Of a stretch of 64,000 nucleotides of DNA, positions 26,985 through 37,537 are shown piece by piece. Under the pieces are notes generated by a model. That model was not told the DNA's origin. It ran no database searches and saw only the letters and a program-made list of their open reading frames with translations. The stretch spans positions 5,431-69,430 of the forward strand of contig CAVOJV010000023.1 in the NCBI GenBank assembly GCA_963696325.1, in the 5' to 3' direction. A program made the translations under genes and the position numbers. Source of the stretch: CAVOJV01 sp963696325. Its GTDB lineage: Bacteria > Pseudomonadota > Gammaproteobacteria > Competibacterales > Competibacteraceae. Position 1 is the stretch's first letter. Each line of letters opens with the position of its first letter.

Positions 26985-28589
26985 TCAATTGATATAATCA
27001 TAGGCGGGCAACGTTAGGAACTCCACAAACTTGTCATCGGCAATAAGCTTGCCAAGCAGTCTGGCAGCTTCCTCATACTTGCCCGAACCATAGTGCTTGT
27101 CGCCAAGCTGGCGACGTACTTTCAAAGACTCTTCCGACAGCAGTTCGCGGAACAGTTCCTCGGTGACTTTGCGGCCATCCTCAAGCACACCCTTGGGACT
27201 ATGTATCCATTGCCAGATCTGGGCGCGCGAAATCTCTGCGGTGGCGGCGTCTTCCATCAGGTTGAAAATGGGTACGCAGCCAGTGCCCGCCAGCCAGGCG
27301 CCAAGGTATTGGATGCCGATGTTGATGTTGGCGCGCAAGCCAGCCTCGGTGATGGGTGTTTCGGGCTGAAAATTGAGAAGGTCCGTTGCAGTGACTTCGA
27401 CATCATCCCGCTGCCGGTGAATTTGGTTGGGGGTAGGCATCACCGCATCGAAGGCAGCCTTGGCCACCGGGACCAGATCGGGATGAGCGACCCACGTACC
27501 GTCATGGCCATCGTTGGCTTCCCGCTCTTTGTCAGCGCGCACCCTGGCAAGCGCCGCTTCATTGGCTGGCAGGTCATTTTTTATGGGGATTTGTGCAGCC
27601 ATGCCGCCCATGGCGAAGGCGTTGCGCCGATGGCAGGTCTTGATGAGCAACAGCGAATAAGCGCGCATGAAGGGACTGGTCATAGTGACATGCGCGCGGT
27701 CGGCGAGGATGAAGCCGGGCCTGTTGCGGAATTTCTTTATGCAACTGAAGATATAATCCCAGCGGCCGCAGTTCAGGCCCACACTGTGTTCGCGCAGTTC
27801 ATGGAGAATTTCGTCCATTTCGAAGGCCGCCAGGATGGTCTCGATGAGTACCGTGGCCTTGATGGTTCCCGTGGGTATACTTAACTCCTTCTGCGCGAAC
27901 ACGAACACGTCATTCCACAGGCGCGCTTCCAGATGGCTCTCCAGCTTCGGCAGGTAGAAATAGATCCCGGATCCCCGACTTAAACAAGTCTTAGCATTGT
28001 GGAAGCAATACAGTCCGAAATCGAATAGTGATCCGGAGAGCGGCTTGCCATCCACCAAAACGTGCTTCTCAACAAGATGCCAGCCGCGCGGACGCACCAT
28101 GAGTGTAGCAATGTTATCGTTAAGCCGGTACTGTTTACCTTCCGGGCTGGTGAAATCGATGGTGCGATTGACGGCGTCGCGTACGTTGATTTGCCCCTGG
28201 ATGACGTTGTCCCAGGTGGGCGTGCTGGAATCTTCGAAGTCCGCCATAAACACGTTGGCGCCTGAATTGAGCGCATTGATCACCATCTTGCGGTCAGTAG
28301 GACCGGTGATTTCCACGCGCCGGTCCCGCAGATCTTGAGGCACCGGCGCGACAGTCCAGGCGGCGGCGCGGATCTCAGCCGTCCCGGGGAGGAAATCAGG
28401 TAGCTTGCCGGCGTCGAGATCGGCTTGTCTGATGGTGCGACGCTGTAGCAGTTCCTGGCGCCTGCCTTCAAACTGGCGCGCCAGTGTAGCGATAAAGGTG
28501 AGCGCCGCGGGGGTTAGAATCTCAGCAAAATCGGGGGTGATTCCGCCCAAGACCCGCACGCCTTCCGGATACGCATTTTCGTGTTGCAT
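26985..28589 (-). CDS. aceB: Malate synthase A
   Basis: Condenses glyoxylate with acetyl-CoA to malate in the glyoxylate shunt. The 534-residue length is right for isoform A. Recognised motifs: VFMADFEDSSTPTWDNVIQG, LMVRPRGWHLVEKHVLVDG, IYFYLPKLESHLEARLWNDV, KATVLIETILAAFEMDEIL, ELREHSVGLNCGRWDYIFS and the catalytic-loop FNLMEDAATAEISRAQ. Isocitrate lyase is not in the window. The 114-bp gap to recC should hold divergent promoters. Confidence 0.97.
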   Translation of the reverse strand: MQHENAYPEGVRVLGGITPDFAEILTPAALTFIATLARQFEGRRQELLQRRTIRQADLDAGKLPDFLPGTAEIRAAAWTVAPVPQDLRDRRVEITGPTDRKMVINALNSGANVFMADFEDSSTPTWDNVIQGQINVRDAVNRTIDFTSPEGKQYRLNDNIATLMVRPRGWHLVEKHVLVDGKPLSGSLFDFGLYCFHNAKTCLSRGSGIYFYLPKLESHLEARLWNDVFVFAQKELSIPTGTIKATVLIETILAAFEMDEILHELREHSVGLNCGRWDYIFSCIKKFRNRPGFILADRAHVTMTSPFMRAYSLLLIKTCHRRNAFAMGGMAAQIPIKNDLPANEAALARVRADKEREANDGHDGTWVAHPDLVPVAKAAFDAVMPTPNQIHRQRDDVEVTATDLLNFQPETPITEAGLRANINIGIQYLGAWLAGTGCVPIFNLMEDAATAEISRAQIWQWIHSPKGVLEDGRKVTEELFRELLSEESLKVRRQLGDKHYGSGKYEEAARLLGKLIADDKFVEFLTLPAYDYIN

Positions 28590-28703
28590 GGTCGTTCTCC
28601 TCCTCAGGCATTGGTGAAGTCATTTTAGTGTGACGACGAATGTTATGCTGCAACATCCGCAGAATGCGGATAATACTACTGAAGGCAATCAGGAACCCCT
28701 GCA

Positions 28704-31700
28704 ATGCTAAGCGTTTACCACAGCAACCGTATGGAAAACCTGGCCGGCGTCCTGGCCGAGGCCCTGCGGGAACCTGCCGCTTCCTGGCTGGAGCCCGAAA
28801 TCATTGTCGTCCAAAGCCATGGCATGCAGCGTTGGGTTTCCATGGCGCTCGCCAAGAGGCTGGGGATCAGCGCCAACGTCTGGTTTCCCTATCCAGCGGC
28901 ATTCGTATGGGAGGCCTACCGGGCTGTGTTGCCGAATGTGCCAGAGACCTCGCCCTTCGACAAAGACATTCTGGTCTGGCGGATACTGGAGCTGTTTACC
29001 GATCTGGAAGACAGCGCATGCATGTCACCTCTCAGGGGCTATCTGCAGAAAGCCGATTCGTTCGAGCAGTTTGAGCTGGCATGGCGGATAGCCGATGTAT
29101 TCGATCAGTACCTGGTCTACCGGCCCGCTTGGATCAACCGCTGGGAGGCCGGGGAAGCAAACCACTGGCAGGCAGCCCTATGGCGGCGCCTGGTCAATTC
29201 TGACCTCCCGCATCGGGCGCGCTTGCACCGCGCTTTTGCCGAGACGATAACCAAGCTGAAACACGGTCCAGCGGGAATTCCGGCGCGCGTGTCCGTGTTC
29301 GGCATCAATAGTCTGCCCACGCCCTATCTGGAGACGCTGCACGCCCTTTCCCGGTTTTGTGCGGTTGATCTCTATCTGCTTAACCCCTGCCGACAGTACT
29401 GGGGCATGATTGTCACGGAACGGGAAATTGCCAACCAATGCGGCAGCGCGGATGAGGTCGCTGCTCTCTACCTGGAAACCGGCAACCGGTTGCTGGCCTC
29501 GCTGGGGCGGCAGGGACGGGATTTCCATCACCTGCTCGCCGAGATCGACGCCGGCGTCCATGATCTTTTCGAAGAGATAGCCGAGGATACGCTGCTGCAT
29601 TGCCTGCAGATGGATATCCTGGAACTCAGGAATCGGGGCGGTAACCATACGCACTGCACCCACGATGCCTATACTACCGATGGGCCGGCAACGCCTTTGC
29701 AAACCACTGACCATTCCCTGCAAGTCCATGTTTGCCATAGCCCACTCCGCGAAGTCGAAGTGCTCTACGATCAGTTATTGGACCTGTTCGATCGGCATCC
29801 TAGTCTGAAAGCCTCTGGCGTGGTGGTGATGACGCCTGCCATCGAAACCTATGCGCCCGCCATCCACGCCGTATTCGCCGCTGCCACCCCGCGTATTCCC
29901 TACAGCATTGCAGACCGCAATCCGCGGGCGGAGAATCCGGTGGTGGACGCTCTTCTGCGGTTGCTGGAGCTGCCCGGCAGTCGATTCGACGTCAATCAGG
30001 TGCTGGCATTACTGGAAATTCCAGCGGTCAGGCGGCGCTTCGAACTCACCGAGGCAGATCTGTCGCTCATCAGCGCCTGGCTGCGGGATACCGCCGTGCG
30101 CTGGGGTATCGACGCCCACAGCCGCGCCGCTCTGGGGCTGCCCATGACCGCTGAGCATACCTGGAAGGCAGGCATGGAGCGGCTACTGCTAGGGTTTGCG
30201 CTCCCGGCTGGAGAGCGCCGCCTATACCGGGACGTGCTGCCTTATGACGCCATGGAAGGGGAGAACGCTCGGCTTATGGGGCGGCTACAGCGATTTACCC
30301 GGCGGCTGTTCGCGCTCAACACGCGCCTGGGTGGGGAGAAAACCAGCGCTGACTGGCGAGAGGAGCTTACTCGCCTGCTGGCGGATTTCGTTGCCGCCGA
30401 CGACGCCTTCGAGCCAGAGCGGGACGCCGTGCGCGGGGCGCTGGCCGAACTGGCGGAGAACGTCGCGGTGGCCGGTTTTACGGACGCCGTGCCGCTGGAG
30501 GTAATCCGCGGCTGGCTGAAGCGCAAGCTGAATGCCAGTAGCGGGGCAGATGGTTTCCTGAGCGGCGGTGTGACTTTCTGCGCCATGCTGCCCATGCGCA
30601 GCATTCCGTTTCAGGTGGTTTGCTTGATCGGCCTGAATGACGGGGTCTATCCCCGCCCTCAGCAGCCGGCGGATTTTGACCTCATGGCCAAGCACCCACA
30701 GCGCGGTGACCGTTCTCGCCGTTTGGATGATCGCTATCTGTTTCTGGAAGCCATCCTGTCGGCTCGCCAGGCGCTGTATTTAAGCTATGTGGGCCGTGAC
30801 ATCCGCGATAACGGCGAGATCCCGCCGTCGGTGCTGGTCAGCGAACTGCTGGACTATGTCCGCCAAGGTTTTTTTCCACAGGATGATGGCAATGGCGATG
30901 TGTTGCAACTGATCGTCACTGAGCATCCTCTGCAGGCGTTCAGTCCGCGCTACTTCACCGGCGACCGCCGGCTGTTCAGCTATTCCCCAACCCTTTGCGA
31001 GGCCGCTCAACAAGCTGGCCGGGGTTGGGAAGCAGCCAAACCCCTGGTGAGCGAAACACTGCCGGAGCCAGATGCCGCTTATCGCCACTTGGATTTTCAG
31101 CAACTCATCTGGTTCTTTCACAATCCAGCCCGCTATCTGCTGCGGGAGCGCTTGAGGGTACATCTCTACGAGCACAAGGGACCCTTGGAGACCCACGAAC
31201 CGTTCTTGCTGGAGCCCTTTGCCGACCTGGCGATTCGCCAACAGCTGCTGGCTGGGCAGTTGGAGGGTCGAACACCCTTGGAAATCCTGCCGCTTGTGCG
31301 TGCCCGTGGCCTGTTGCCCCATGGCCAGATCGGACAGGCTTTGTATGGGCGGGAAGTCGGCAGGCTTAAAGCCCTGTTGAATGACCTAAAACACATGCCG
31401 GAGGTGTCTGGACAGAAGGTCGAAGTCAACCTGTCGCTGGGCCACTTCCAGCTTACCGGTTGGCTGGACAACGTCACTGCTCAGGGCTTGCGGGATTACA
31501 CGGTTGATTCGCTGGGTGCGCGCCACTTTCTGGATCTGTGGATTCGGCATTTGCTCCTGAATCTGTTGGCGCCAACCGATGTGGCCTTGGTCAGCACCTG
31601 GCTGGGACTGAGCGATCGGTTGCGCCTGCAACCGGTGGGGAATCCGAATGCCATCCTCCAGGATTTACTCGATCTCTACTGGCAGGGATTGCACGCACCC

Positions 31701-31931
31701 CTGAAGTTTTTTCCCAAGAGCGCCCTGACCTATCTGGAGGCGGAGCGCCAACAGAAGGAAAATTCTTTAACGCTGGCTCGTGACAAGTGGATGGGATCGA
31801 ATGGAGGTTGGGGCGAGGGCATGCAGCCGTATTATCAACTGGCTTTTCGCCATGCCGATCCCATCGATGAGGAATTTGCGGAACTGGCGAGGCGCGTGTT
31901 TGAGCCGCTGCTGGAACATCGTGGAGAATGA
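28704..31931 (+). CDS. recC: Exodeoxyribonuclease V gamma subunit RecC
   Basis: A 1075-residue subunit of the RecBCD helicase-nuclease, which scans for Chi and holds the unwound strands. The N-terminus (MLSVYHSNRMENLAGVLAEA), the IIVVQSHGMQRWVSMALAKR stretch and NVWFPYPAAFVWE are family markers, as are VCLIGLNDGVYPRPQQPADFD and the C-terminal LTYLEAERQQ region. The inactive nuclease-like fold is retained. It overlaps recB by ATGA at 31928-31931. Length is slightly below the 1122 residues of E. coli RecC. Confidence 0.96.
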   Translation: MLSVYHSNRMENLAGVLAEALREPAASWLEPEIIVVQSHGMQRWVSMALAKRLGISANVWFPYPAAFVWEAYRAVLPNVPETSPFDKDILVWRILELFTDLEDSACMSPLRGYLQKADSFEQFELAWRIADVFDQYLVYRPAWINRWEAGEANHWQAALWRRLVNSDLPHRARLHRAFAETITKLKHGPAGIPARVSVFGINSLPTPYLETLHALSRFCAVDLYLLNPCRQYWGMIVTEREIANQCGSADEVAALYLETGNRLLASLGRQGRDFHHLLAEIDAGVHDLFEEIAEDTLLHCLQMDILELRNRGGNHTHCTHDAYTTDGPATPLQTTDHSLQVHVCHSPLREVEVLYDQLLDLFDRHPSLKASGVVVMTPAIETYAPAIHAVFAAATPRIPYSIADRNPRAENPVVDALLRLLELPGSRFDVNQVLALLEIPAVRRRFELTEADLSLISAWLRDTAVRWGIDAHSRAALGLPMTAEHTWKAGMERLLLGFALPAGERRLYRDVLPYDAMEGENARLMGRLQRFTRRLFALNTRLGGEKTSADWREELTRLLADFVAADDAFEPERDAVRGALAELAENVAVAGFTDAVPLEVIRGWLKRKLNASSGADGFLSGGVTFCAMLPMRSIPFQVVCLIGLNDGVYPRPQQPADFDLMAKHPQRGDRSRRLDDRYLFLEAILSARQALYLSYVGRDIRDNGEIPPSVLVSELLDYVRQGFFPQDDGNGDVLQLIVTEHPLQAFSPRYFTGDRRLFSYSPTLCEAAQQAGRGWEAAKPLVSETLPEPDAAYRHLDFQQLIWFFHNPARYLLRERLRVHLYEHKGPLETHEPFLLEPFADLAIRQQLLAGQLEGRTPLEILPLVRARGLLPHGQIGQALYGREVGRLKALLNDLKHMPEVSGQKVEVNLSLGHFQLTGWLDNVTAQGLRDYTVDSLGARHFLDLWIRHLLLNLLAPTDVALVSTWLGLSDRLRLQPVGNPNAILQDLLDLYWQGLHAPLKFFPKSALTYLEAERQQKENSLTLARDKWMGSNGGWGEGMQPYYQLAFRHADPIDEEFAELARRVFEPLLEHRGE

Positions 31932-34900
31932 GCATGTCTCAGCCCCTGGACATTTTCGCGGCGTCGCTTGATAACATCAACCTGGTCGAGGCCAGCGCGG
32001 GTACCGGTAAGACCTATGCCATCGCTGGCCTTTACCTGCGTTTGGTGGTCGAGCGAGGCGTGCGGGTCAGCGATATCCTCGTGGTGACATATACCAAGGC
32101 CGCCACCGCGGAACTCCGGAACCGGGTCCGTGGCCGCCTGGTGGAGGCGCGCCACGCCTTTCAGCACGAGGCGAGCGTGGAGCCATTCTGTCAGCAATTG
32201 CTGGCTCGTTATAGCGCTGATCGCGAGCAGATTGTCCGTCGCCTCAACAACGCCATCCTGGCGTTCGACGAGGCGGCGATCTTTACCATTCACGGCTTTT
32301 GCCAGCGCGTGTTGGCCGACAGCGCATTCGCAAGCGGCATGCCTTTCGAGACTGAGATCCTGGCCGATGAGTCCGAGGTAGTGCGGGAAATCGTCGAGGA
32401 TTTCTGGCGCCGGCGCTTGCACGCGGTAAGGCCGCTTCTGGCTAACCAGGTTATCCGTAGCGGGCTGAGTCCGGGTGAATTGCAAAAGCGCATTCAGCCT
32501 TATGTCGGCAAACCCTATCTCAAGATTAGCGGGCGTTCTGATAACGAGGATCTGGCGGTTGTCGAAAAGGTTTTCGAGGCGGCTTTCAGCGCGGCGCGGG
32601 AACTCTGGATCGCGCAGCGGGCTGAGGTGGCCAGCCTGCTGCTGAACTGCAAGGATCTCTATGGCAATGTGTATAACGCTGGCATGCCGGCTTGGTTCAC
32701 AGAGATGGATGAGTACCTTGGGCAAGAAGGGTTTCCGGATAATCCTCAGCCTTTCACCAAGTTTGTCAATTTCACCGCCGCCGCTATCGCAAAAAAAACC
32801 AGGAAAAATAAAACGCCGCCTGGCCATGTCTTTTTCGCCGCCTGCGATACGCTCAAAGCGGCTGCCGACCGGCTAGATACCTTCTTTAAGCGCCATCTGC
32901 AAGTTCTGCATGGCGAGTTGCTGGATTACTGCAACGAACAACTACCCTTGCGCAAACGCCGCCGCCAGATTCAGTCTTACGATGATCTGCTGCTCAATTT
33001 ACGGACGGCTTTGGCTGATGGCGAGCAAGGGGGACAACTTGCCGAGACCATCCGCAAACGCTATACCGCCGCTCTGATCGATGAGTTCCAGGACACCGAT
33101 CCCATCCAGTACCAGATCTTTCAGTCCATCTACCGGAATTCCGGGCAGCCGGTATTCCTGGTGGGCGACCCCAAACAGGCCATCTACAGCTTTCGCGGTG
33201 CTGATGTCTTCGCCTACCTGCGGGCGCGGCCAGACGCCGAGACCGCGCATACCCTGCTTACCAACTATCGCTCTGCCCCCGGTCTCGTCAGAGCGCTCAA
33301 CGCCGTGTTCGGTTATTGCGACCACCCTTTCTTGTTGGAACAAATCCCCTTCCATCCGGTGCAAGCCAAGGGTCGAGCACAGCTGCCCGTTCTGGTCGCC
33401 GATGACGGATCCTCGACACCCCTGCGGATCTGGTTCGCAGGCCGTCAGGAAGGCAACAAGGCACCGAACAAAGACGATCTGAGGGGCCGGATCGCGCGTG
33501 CCACCGCCGGGCGCATCGCCCTCCTGTTAAACCTGGCCGAGCGCGGGGAGGCCTACATCGAGGCGGCAGGACGGCGGCACGCTTTAAACGGCGGGGATAT
33601 CGCGGTACTGGTGCGCAACCATCGCCAGGCCATGCTTATTCGCGATGCCCTGCTGGATCTTGGCGTGCCCAGTGTGCAGCATTCCCGCGCCAGCGTATTC
33701 GAGACTCCCGAGGCTCAGGAACTGGAACGGTTGCTGTTGGCGATCTGCGCTCCGCAGCGGGAGGATTGGGTGCGGGCGGCGCTGTTAACGGATCTGCTGG
33801 GCCTATCCGCCACCGACCTGGAACGGCTCATGGGTCAGGATCAGGCGTGGGAGAAAACCCTGCTGGAGTTCAACGACTATCACCAGCTGTGGCGGGAGCA
33901 GGGTTTTATCCGCATGTTCAGGTCTTTGCTCACTCGCTGCAAGGTCTACCGGCGGCTGTTGCGGTTCAGCGACGGCGAGCGGCGGCTGACCAACCTGCTG
34001 CATTTGGCGGAGCTTCTGCAGGATGTCAGCAGGGACCAGCGCCTGGGCATGGAGGGCGTAGTACAATGGTTGACGGCGCAGCGCAACGATTCTGCTGCGG
34101 AAGTGGATGGCGAGAGCCGGCAATTGCGCCTGGAAAGCGACGCCGAGCGAGTCAAGATCGTCACCATCCATAAGAGCAAGGGACTGGAGTATCCAATCGT
34201 GTTTTGCCCGTTTCTCTGGGACGGCGACCTCAAGTCCGAGAATGGCAAGCAGAAAATATTCAGCTTCCACGATCCGAACGACGAAGATCAGGCGGTGTTG
34301 GACCTGGGCTCCGAACAGCAGCAAGCCTATCGGCCCCATGCGGTGCGAGAAGAGCTGGCGGAGAATCTGCGGCTGGCTTATGTCGCCATGACCCGCGCCA
34401 AGCATCGCGTTTACAGTGTCTGGGGCGCCTGCAAAGACTTCGAAAAGTCGGCCCTGGCCTGGCTGCTGTATCAGCCGCCGCTGCCAAGTGTGGGCGCCGA
34501 TCCCATCCAGGCCCGGCGGGATTATGTCAAGATCATGAATGATGACGCTTTGTTAGCCGGGCTTGAGCGCTTGGCGCGAGCTTCGGAAAACACAGTACAT
34601 GTCAGTCTCTTGCCGGTCGCTGAGATCGAGGGTTATCAGCCTGGCCTGCGAGGCATGGCCGAATTCAGCGCTCGTCATTTCGGTGGGCGACTCAGCATGG
34701 GCTGGCGCTTCACCAGTTTCACCGCTTTGCAGGAACGGGGTGGCATGGAACTCCCCGATTACGACGCCGATACGGCGATGTCGGCGGCCATTGTCGATGC
34801 GCCACGGTCCATGGTTACCTTTCCCCGCGGTGCCCGGGCCGGGCGCTGCCTGCATGCACTCTTGGAGCGTATCGACTTTACCGGGAACGGCGAACCGCTG

Positions 34901-35542
34901 GTGCAGACCACGCGGGAGACCTTGCGTCGGTATGGGTTCGAGGAAGCCTGGACGGAAGTCGTTACGCACATGCTGGAGGGGGTGCTGCAAGCGCCTCTAA
35001 CCGGGGATTTGACAGCGACCCTGAGCCACGTAGGCCGCGCACAGCGGCTGACTGAACTGGAGTTCATGTACCGTTTCGAGCGGCTGGACGCGCAGGTGCT
35101 AGAGGGCTTGCTGCGTGAGCATGGCGCAGACTGGGAGGGGTTGCTGCTGGCGCCGCTGGAGTTCAGTCTGCTCGAAGGCTTCATGCGGGGCGTTATCGAC
35201 CTGATCTGCGAAGTCCAGGGTCGGGTGTACCTGATTGATTACAAATCCAACTGGCTGGGACCGAGCCGCGAAGACTACGGTCCGGCGCGACTGGCGCTGG
35301 CCATGGCGGCAGGGAGTTATCATCTTCAGTATCTGATCTACACGGTGGCGCTGCACCGGTATTTGCGGTGGCGTCGGCTGGACTACGACTACGAGCGGCA
35401 CTTTGGTGGCGTGCGCTATCTGTTTCTGCGCGGTATCCAGCCATGCCATCCAGGTAACGGTATCTATGCCGCCCGTCCGCCTTATGCCCTGATTGACGCG
35501 CTGGACCGGTACTTGAATGAAAGGGACGTAGCCCGTGCGTGA
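31928..35542 (+). CDS. recB: Exodeoxyribonuclease V beta subunit RecB
   Basis: A 1204-residue SF1 3'-5' helicase with a C-terminal nuclease. Walker A is VEASAGTGKTYAIAGLYLRL, motif Ia follows in VVTYTKAATAELRNRV, Walker B is ALIDEFQDTDPIQYQIF, and later motifs include VKIVTIHKSKGLEYPIVFCP and RLAYVAMTRAKHRV. The nuclease domain has GVIDLICE and LIDYKSNWLG, which hold the metal-binding Asp and the Lys. All catalytic residues are intact. It overlaps recC at its start and recD by 8 bases at its end. Confidence 0.97.
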   Translation: MSMSQPLDIFAASLDNINLVEASAGTGKTYAIAGLYLRLVVERGVRVSDILVVTYTKAATAELRNRVRGRLVEARHAFQHEASVEPFCQQLLARYSADREQIVRRLNNAILAFDEAAIFTIHGFCQRVLADSAFASGMPFETEILADESEVVREIVEDFWRRRLHAVRPLLANQVIRSGLSPGELQKRIQPYVGKPYLKISGRSDNEDLAVVEKVFEAAFSAARELWIAQRAEVASLLLNCKDLYGNVYNAGMPAWFTEMDEYLGQEGFPDNPQPFTKFVNFTAAAIAKKTRKNKTPPGHVFFAACDTLKAAADRLDTFFKRHLQVLHGELLDYCNEQLPLRKRRRQIQSYDDLLLNLRTALADGEQGGQLAETIRKRYTAALIDEFQDTDPIQYQIFQSIYRNSGQPVFLVGDPKQAIYSFRGADVFAYLRARPDAETAHTLLTNYRSAPGLVRALNAVFGYCDHPFLLEQIPFHPVQAKGRAQLPVLVADDGSSTPLRIWFAGRQEGNKAPNKDDLRGRIARATAGRIALLLNLAERGEAYIEAAGRRHALNGGDIAVLVRNHRQAMLIRDALLDLGVPSVQHSRASVFETPEAQELERLLLAICAPQREDWVRAALLTDLLGLSATDLERLMGQDQAWEKTLLEFNDYHQLWREQGFIRMFRSLLTRCKVYRRLLRFSDGERRLTNLLHLAELLQDVSRDQRLGMEGVVQWLTAQRNDSAAEVDGESRQLRLESDAERVKIVTIHKSKGLEYPIVFCPFLWDGDLKSENGKQKIFSFHDPNDEDQAVLDLGSEQQQAYRPHAVREELAENLRLAYVAMTRAKHRVYSVWGACKDFEKSALAWLLYQPPLPSVGADPIQARRDYVKIMNDDALLAGLERLARASENTVHVSLLPVAEIEGYQPGLRGMAEFSARHFGGRLSMGWRFTSFTALQERGGMELPDYDADTAMSAAIVDAPRSMVTFPRGARAGRCLHALLERIDFTGNGEPLVQTTRETLRRYGFEEAWTEVVTHMLEGVLQAPLTGDLTATLSHVGRAQRLTELEFMYRFERLDAQVLEGLLREHGADWEGLLLAPLEFSLLEGFMRGVIDLICEVQGRVYLIDYKSNWLGPSREDYGPARLALAMAAGSYHLQYLIYTVALHRYLRWRRLDYDYERHFGGVRYLFLRGIQPCHPGNGIYAARPPYALIDALDRYLNERDVARA

Positions 35543-37391
35543 CATTCTGGAACTGCTTCATGAAAGGCGAGTGATTGAGGCGCTGGATCTGGAATTCGCC
35601 TTGCTGATGGCGGAGCTGGCGCAGGATCGCAGCCGGGAACTGCTGCTGGGATGCGCCCTGGTCAGCCGTGCCGTGCATAGCGGCGATGTATGCCTGGAGC
35701 TGGTCCGGCATGCTGGCCAATTGCTGCTCAAGGCTGGCGAGGAGCACGCTGCAGTATTCCTGCCGCCGCTGGAGCGTTGGCGGCAGGCGCTGCGCCGCAG
35801 CCCGGTGGTAGGCTGGCCAAACGACTTCAAGCCGCTGATTTTGGATGCGGCGGATAGACTCTATCTCTACCGGTATTGGGATTATGAAACCCAGCTTGCC
35901 GCCGACCTCAAAGCGCGGGTTGAGCGGTTATGGCCGGTGGATGAGCAGCGCTTGGCGCAAGGTCTGCTGCGCTTGTTTCCCGCCCAAGCCCTGCCAGACT
36001 GGCAGAAGATAGCGGCGGCCCTGACTGTGTTGCGTGGCTTTAGCGTGATCTCCGGCGGCCCCGGCACTGGCAAGACCACCACTCTGGCCCGCATCCTGGC
36101 GCTGCTCATAGAACAAGCGGCAACGCCGCCGCGCATCCGGCTGGCGGCGCCTACCGGCAAGGCCGCCACCCGGATGCAGGAGGCCATCCGCGCCAGCAAG
36201 GCGAGACTTTCCGATACCTTGGGCGCCGCCGTGCTGGAAGCCATTCCCGAGGAGGCGTCTACGTTGCACCGGCTGCTCGGTCCCAAGTCTGACGGCGTGT
36301 ATTTTCACTATAACCGGGACAATCCCTTGAGCCTGGACGTGCTGGTGATCGACGAAGCCTCCATGGTGGATCTGGCCTTGCTGACCAAGACCGTTTGGGC
36401 CTTGCCAGCGCAGGCGCGGCTGATCCTGCTGGGGGACAAGGATCAACTCAGTTCGGTGGAGGCCGGGGCGGTGCTGGGCGAATTGTGCGGGCAAGCAGGC
36501 CACTACTCGCCCGAGTTTGCCGCTACGTTGCATAGGCTGACCGGTGAGGATATCCCCGTGGACAAGAGTGCTACTCATCCTCTGCAAAATGCTGTGGCCC
36601 TGCTGAGTCACAGTTACCGTTTTGGGGCGGAGAGTGGCATTGGCCAGTTGGCCGGCGCCATCAACCGGGCGGATACGGCAGAGCTAAGCAGCCTCGGGGC
36701 AGCATCCCTGCCAGGTGTGCATTGGCATGCGCCGCCGCGGGGACGGGCAAGGGATGAGCTTATGGAACGCATGCTGGCCGGTTACGAGGGCTATCTGGAA
36801 TGCGTGCGCCGCCAAGCGGCTGCCGAAGCGATAATCGCCGCATTTGGCGACTTTCGGGTGCTTTGTCCTTTGCGCGGTGGAGAATTCGGCGTGGAGGGCT
36901 TGAATGCGTGGTTTGAGAACGTGCTCAAAACTCGCCTGCGCCGCCCTGACCGCGAGTGGTATCCGGGCCGCCCGATCATGATCGGGCGCAACGATTATCA
37001 ACTGGATCTTTTCAATGGCGACATCGGGATCGTCCTTCCAGACCCCCAGGAGCCTTACCAACTGCGGGCGTACTTCGAGAGATCTACCGGCGGGCTGCGC
37101 AGCGTGGCCTTGAGTCGTCTGCCAGCTTATGAGCCGGTATTCGCCATGACGATTCACAAGAGTCAGGGATCGGAATTTGAGCGGGTCCTGCTGGTGGTGC
37201 CGGCAGACGATTCGCCGGTGCTAACGCGGGAGCTGGTCTATACGGGCGTCAGCCGGGCAAAAACCCAGCTTGATATCTGGGGCAGCCTGGATAGCTTACA
37301 GCGAGCCGTGCAGAAATCGGTACGGCGGGCGTCGGGTCTGGGCGACGCGTTGTGGGAGACAGCAGCCTATAAACCATCTCCTGGGCTATGA
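35535..37391 (+). CDS. recD: Exodeoxyribonuclease V alpha subunit RecD
   Basis: A 618-residue SF1 5'-3' helicase. It starts at GTG 35535, with AAGGGA before it, inside the end of recB. The Walker A motif is VISGGPGTGKTTTLARILAL, followed by RLAAPTGKAATRMQEAI, the Walker B VLVIDEASMVDLALL and RLILLGDKDQLSSVEAGAVL; the late FAMTIHKSQGSEFERVLLVV is motif V/VI. Order recC-recB-recD is the usual one when ptrA is absent. Confidence 0.96.
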   Translation: MRDILELLHERRVIEALDLEFALLMAELAQDRSRELLLGCALVSRAVHSGDVCLELVRHAGQLLLKAGEEHAAVFLPPLERWRQALRRSPVVGWPNDFKPLILDAADRLYLYRYWDYETQLAADLKARVERLWPVDEQRLAQGLLRLFPAQALPDWQKIAAALTVLRGFSVISGGPGTGKTTTLARILALLIEQAATPPRIRLAAPTGKAATRMQEAIRASKARLSDTLGAAVLEAIPEEASTLHRLLGPKSDGVYFHYNRDNPLSLDVLVIDEASMVDLALLTKTVWALPAQARLILLGDKDQLSSVEAGAVLGELCGQAGHYSPEFAATLHRLTGEDIPVDKSATHPLQNAVALLSHSYRFGAESGIGQLAGAINRADTAELSSLGAASLPGVHWHAPPRGRARDELMERMLAGYEGYLECVRRQAAAEAIIAAFGDFRVLCPLRGGEFGVEGLNAWFENVLKTRLRRPDREWYPGRPIMIGRNDYQLDLFNGDIGIVLPDPQEPYQLRAYFERSTGGLRSVALSRLPAYEPVFAMTIHKSQGSEFERVLLVVPADDSPVLTRELVYTGVSRAKTQLDIWGSLDSLQRAVQKSVRRASGLGDALWETAAYKPSPGL

Positions 37392-37537
37392 AGCAAGCCT
37401 TTAGTCCGGCCGGTAAAACATTCCGGCAGGCCTGAGCCAGATTCGCTTAGCTGGTTGCCATCGAGAAAACCGCGGGTTGAGGATTCCACCTCTAAGCAGG
37501 TTCATTCCTGGTGTGGTCGCCGTGATCGGCGGGTCGC
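37392..37537. other. Intergenic region between recD and the DciA-like gene
   Basis: A 146-bp convergent gap. A weak 5-bp GC inverted repeat (gccgg/ccggc) with no T tract is the only structure seen; no gene is evident. Confidence 0.5.
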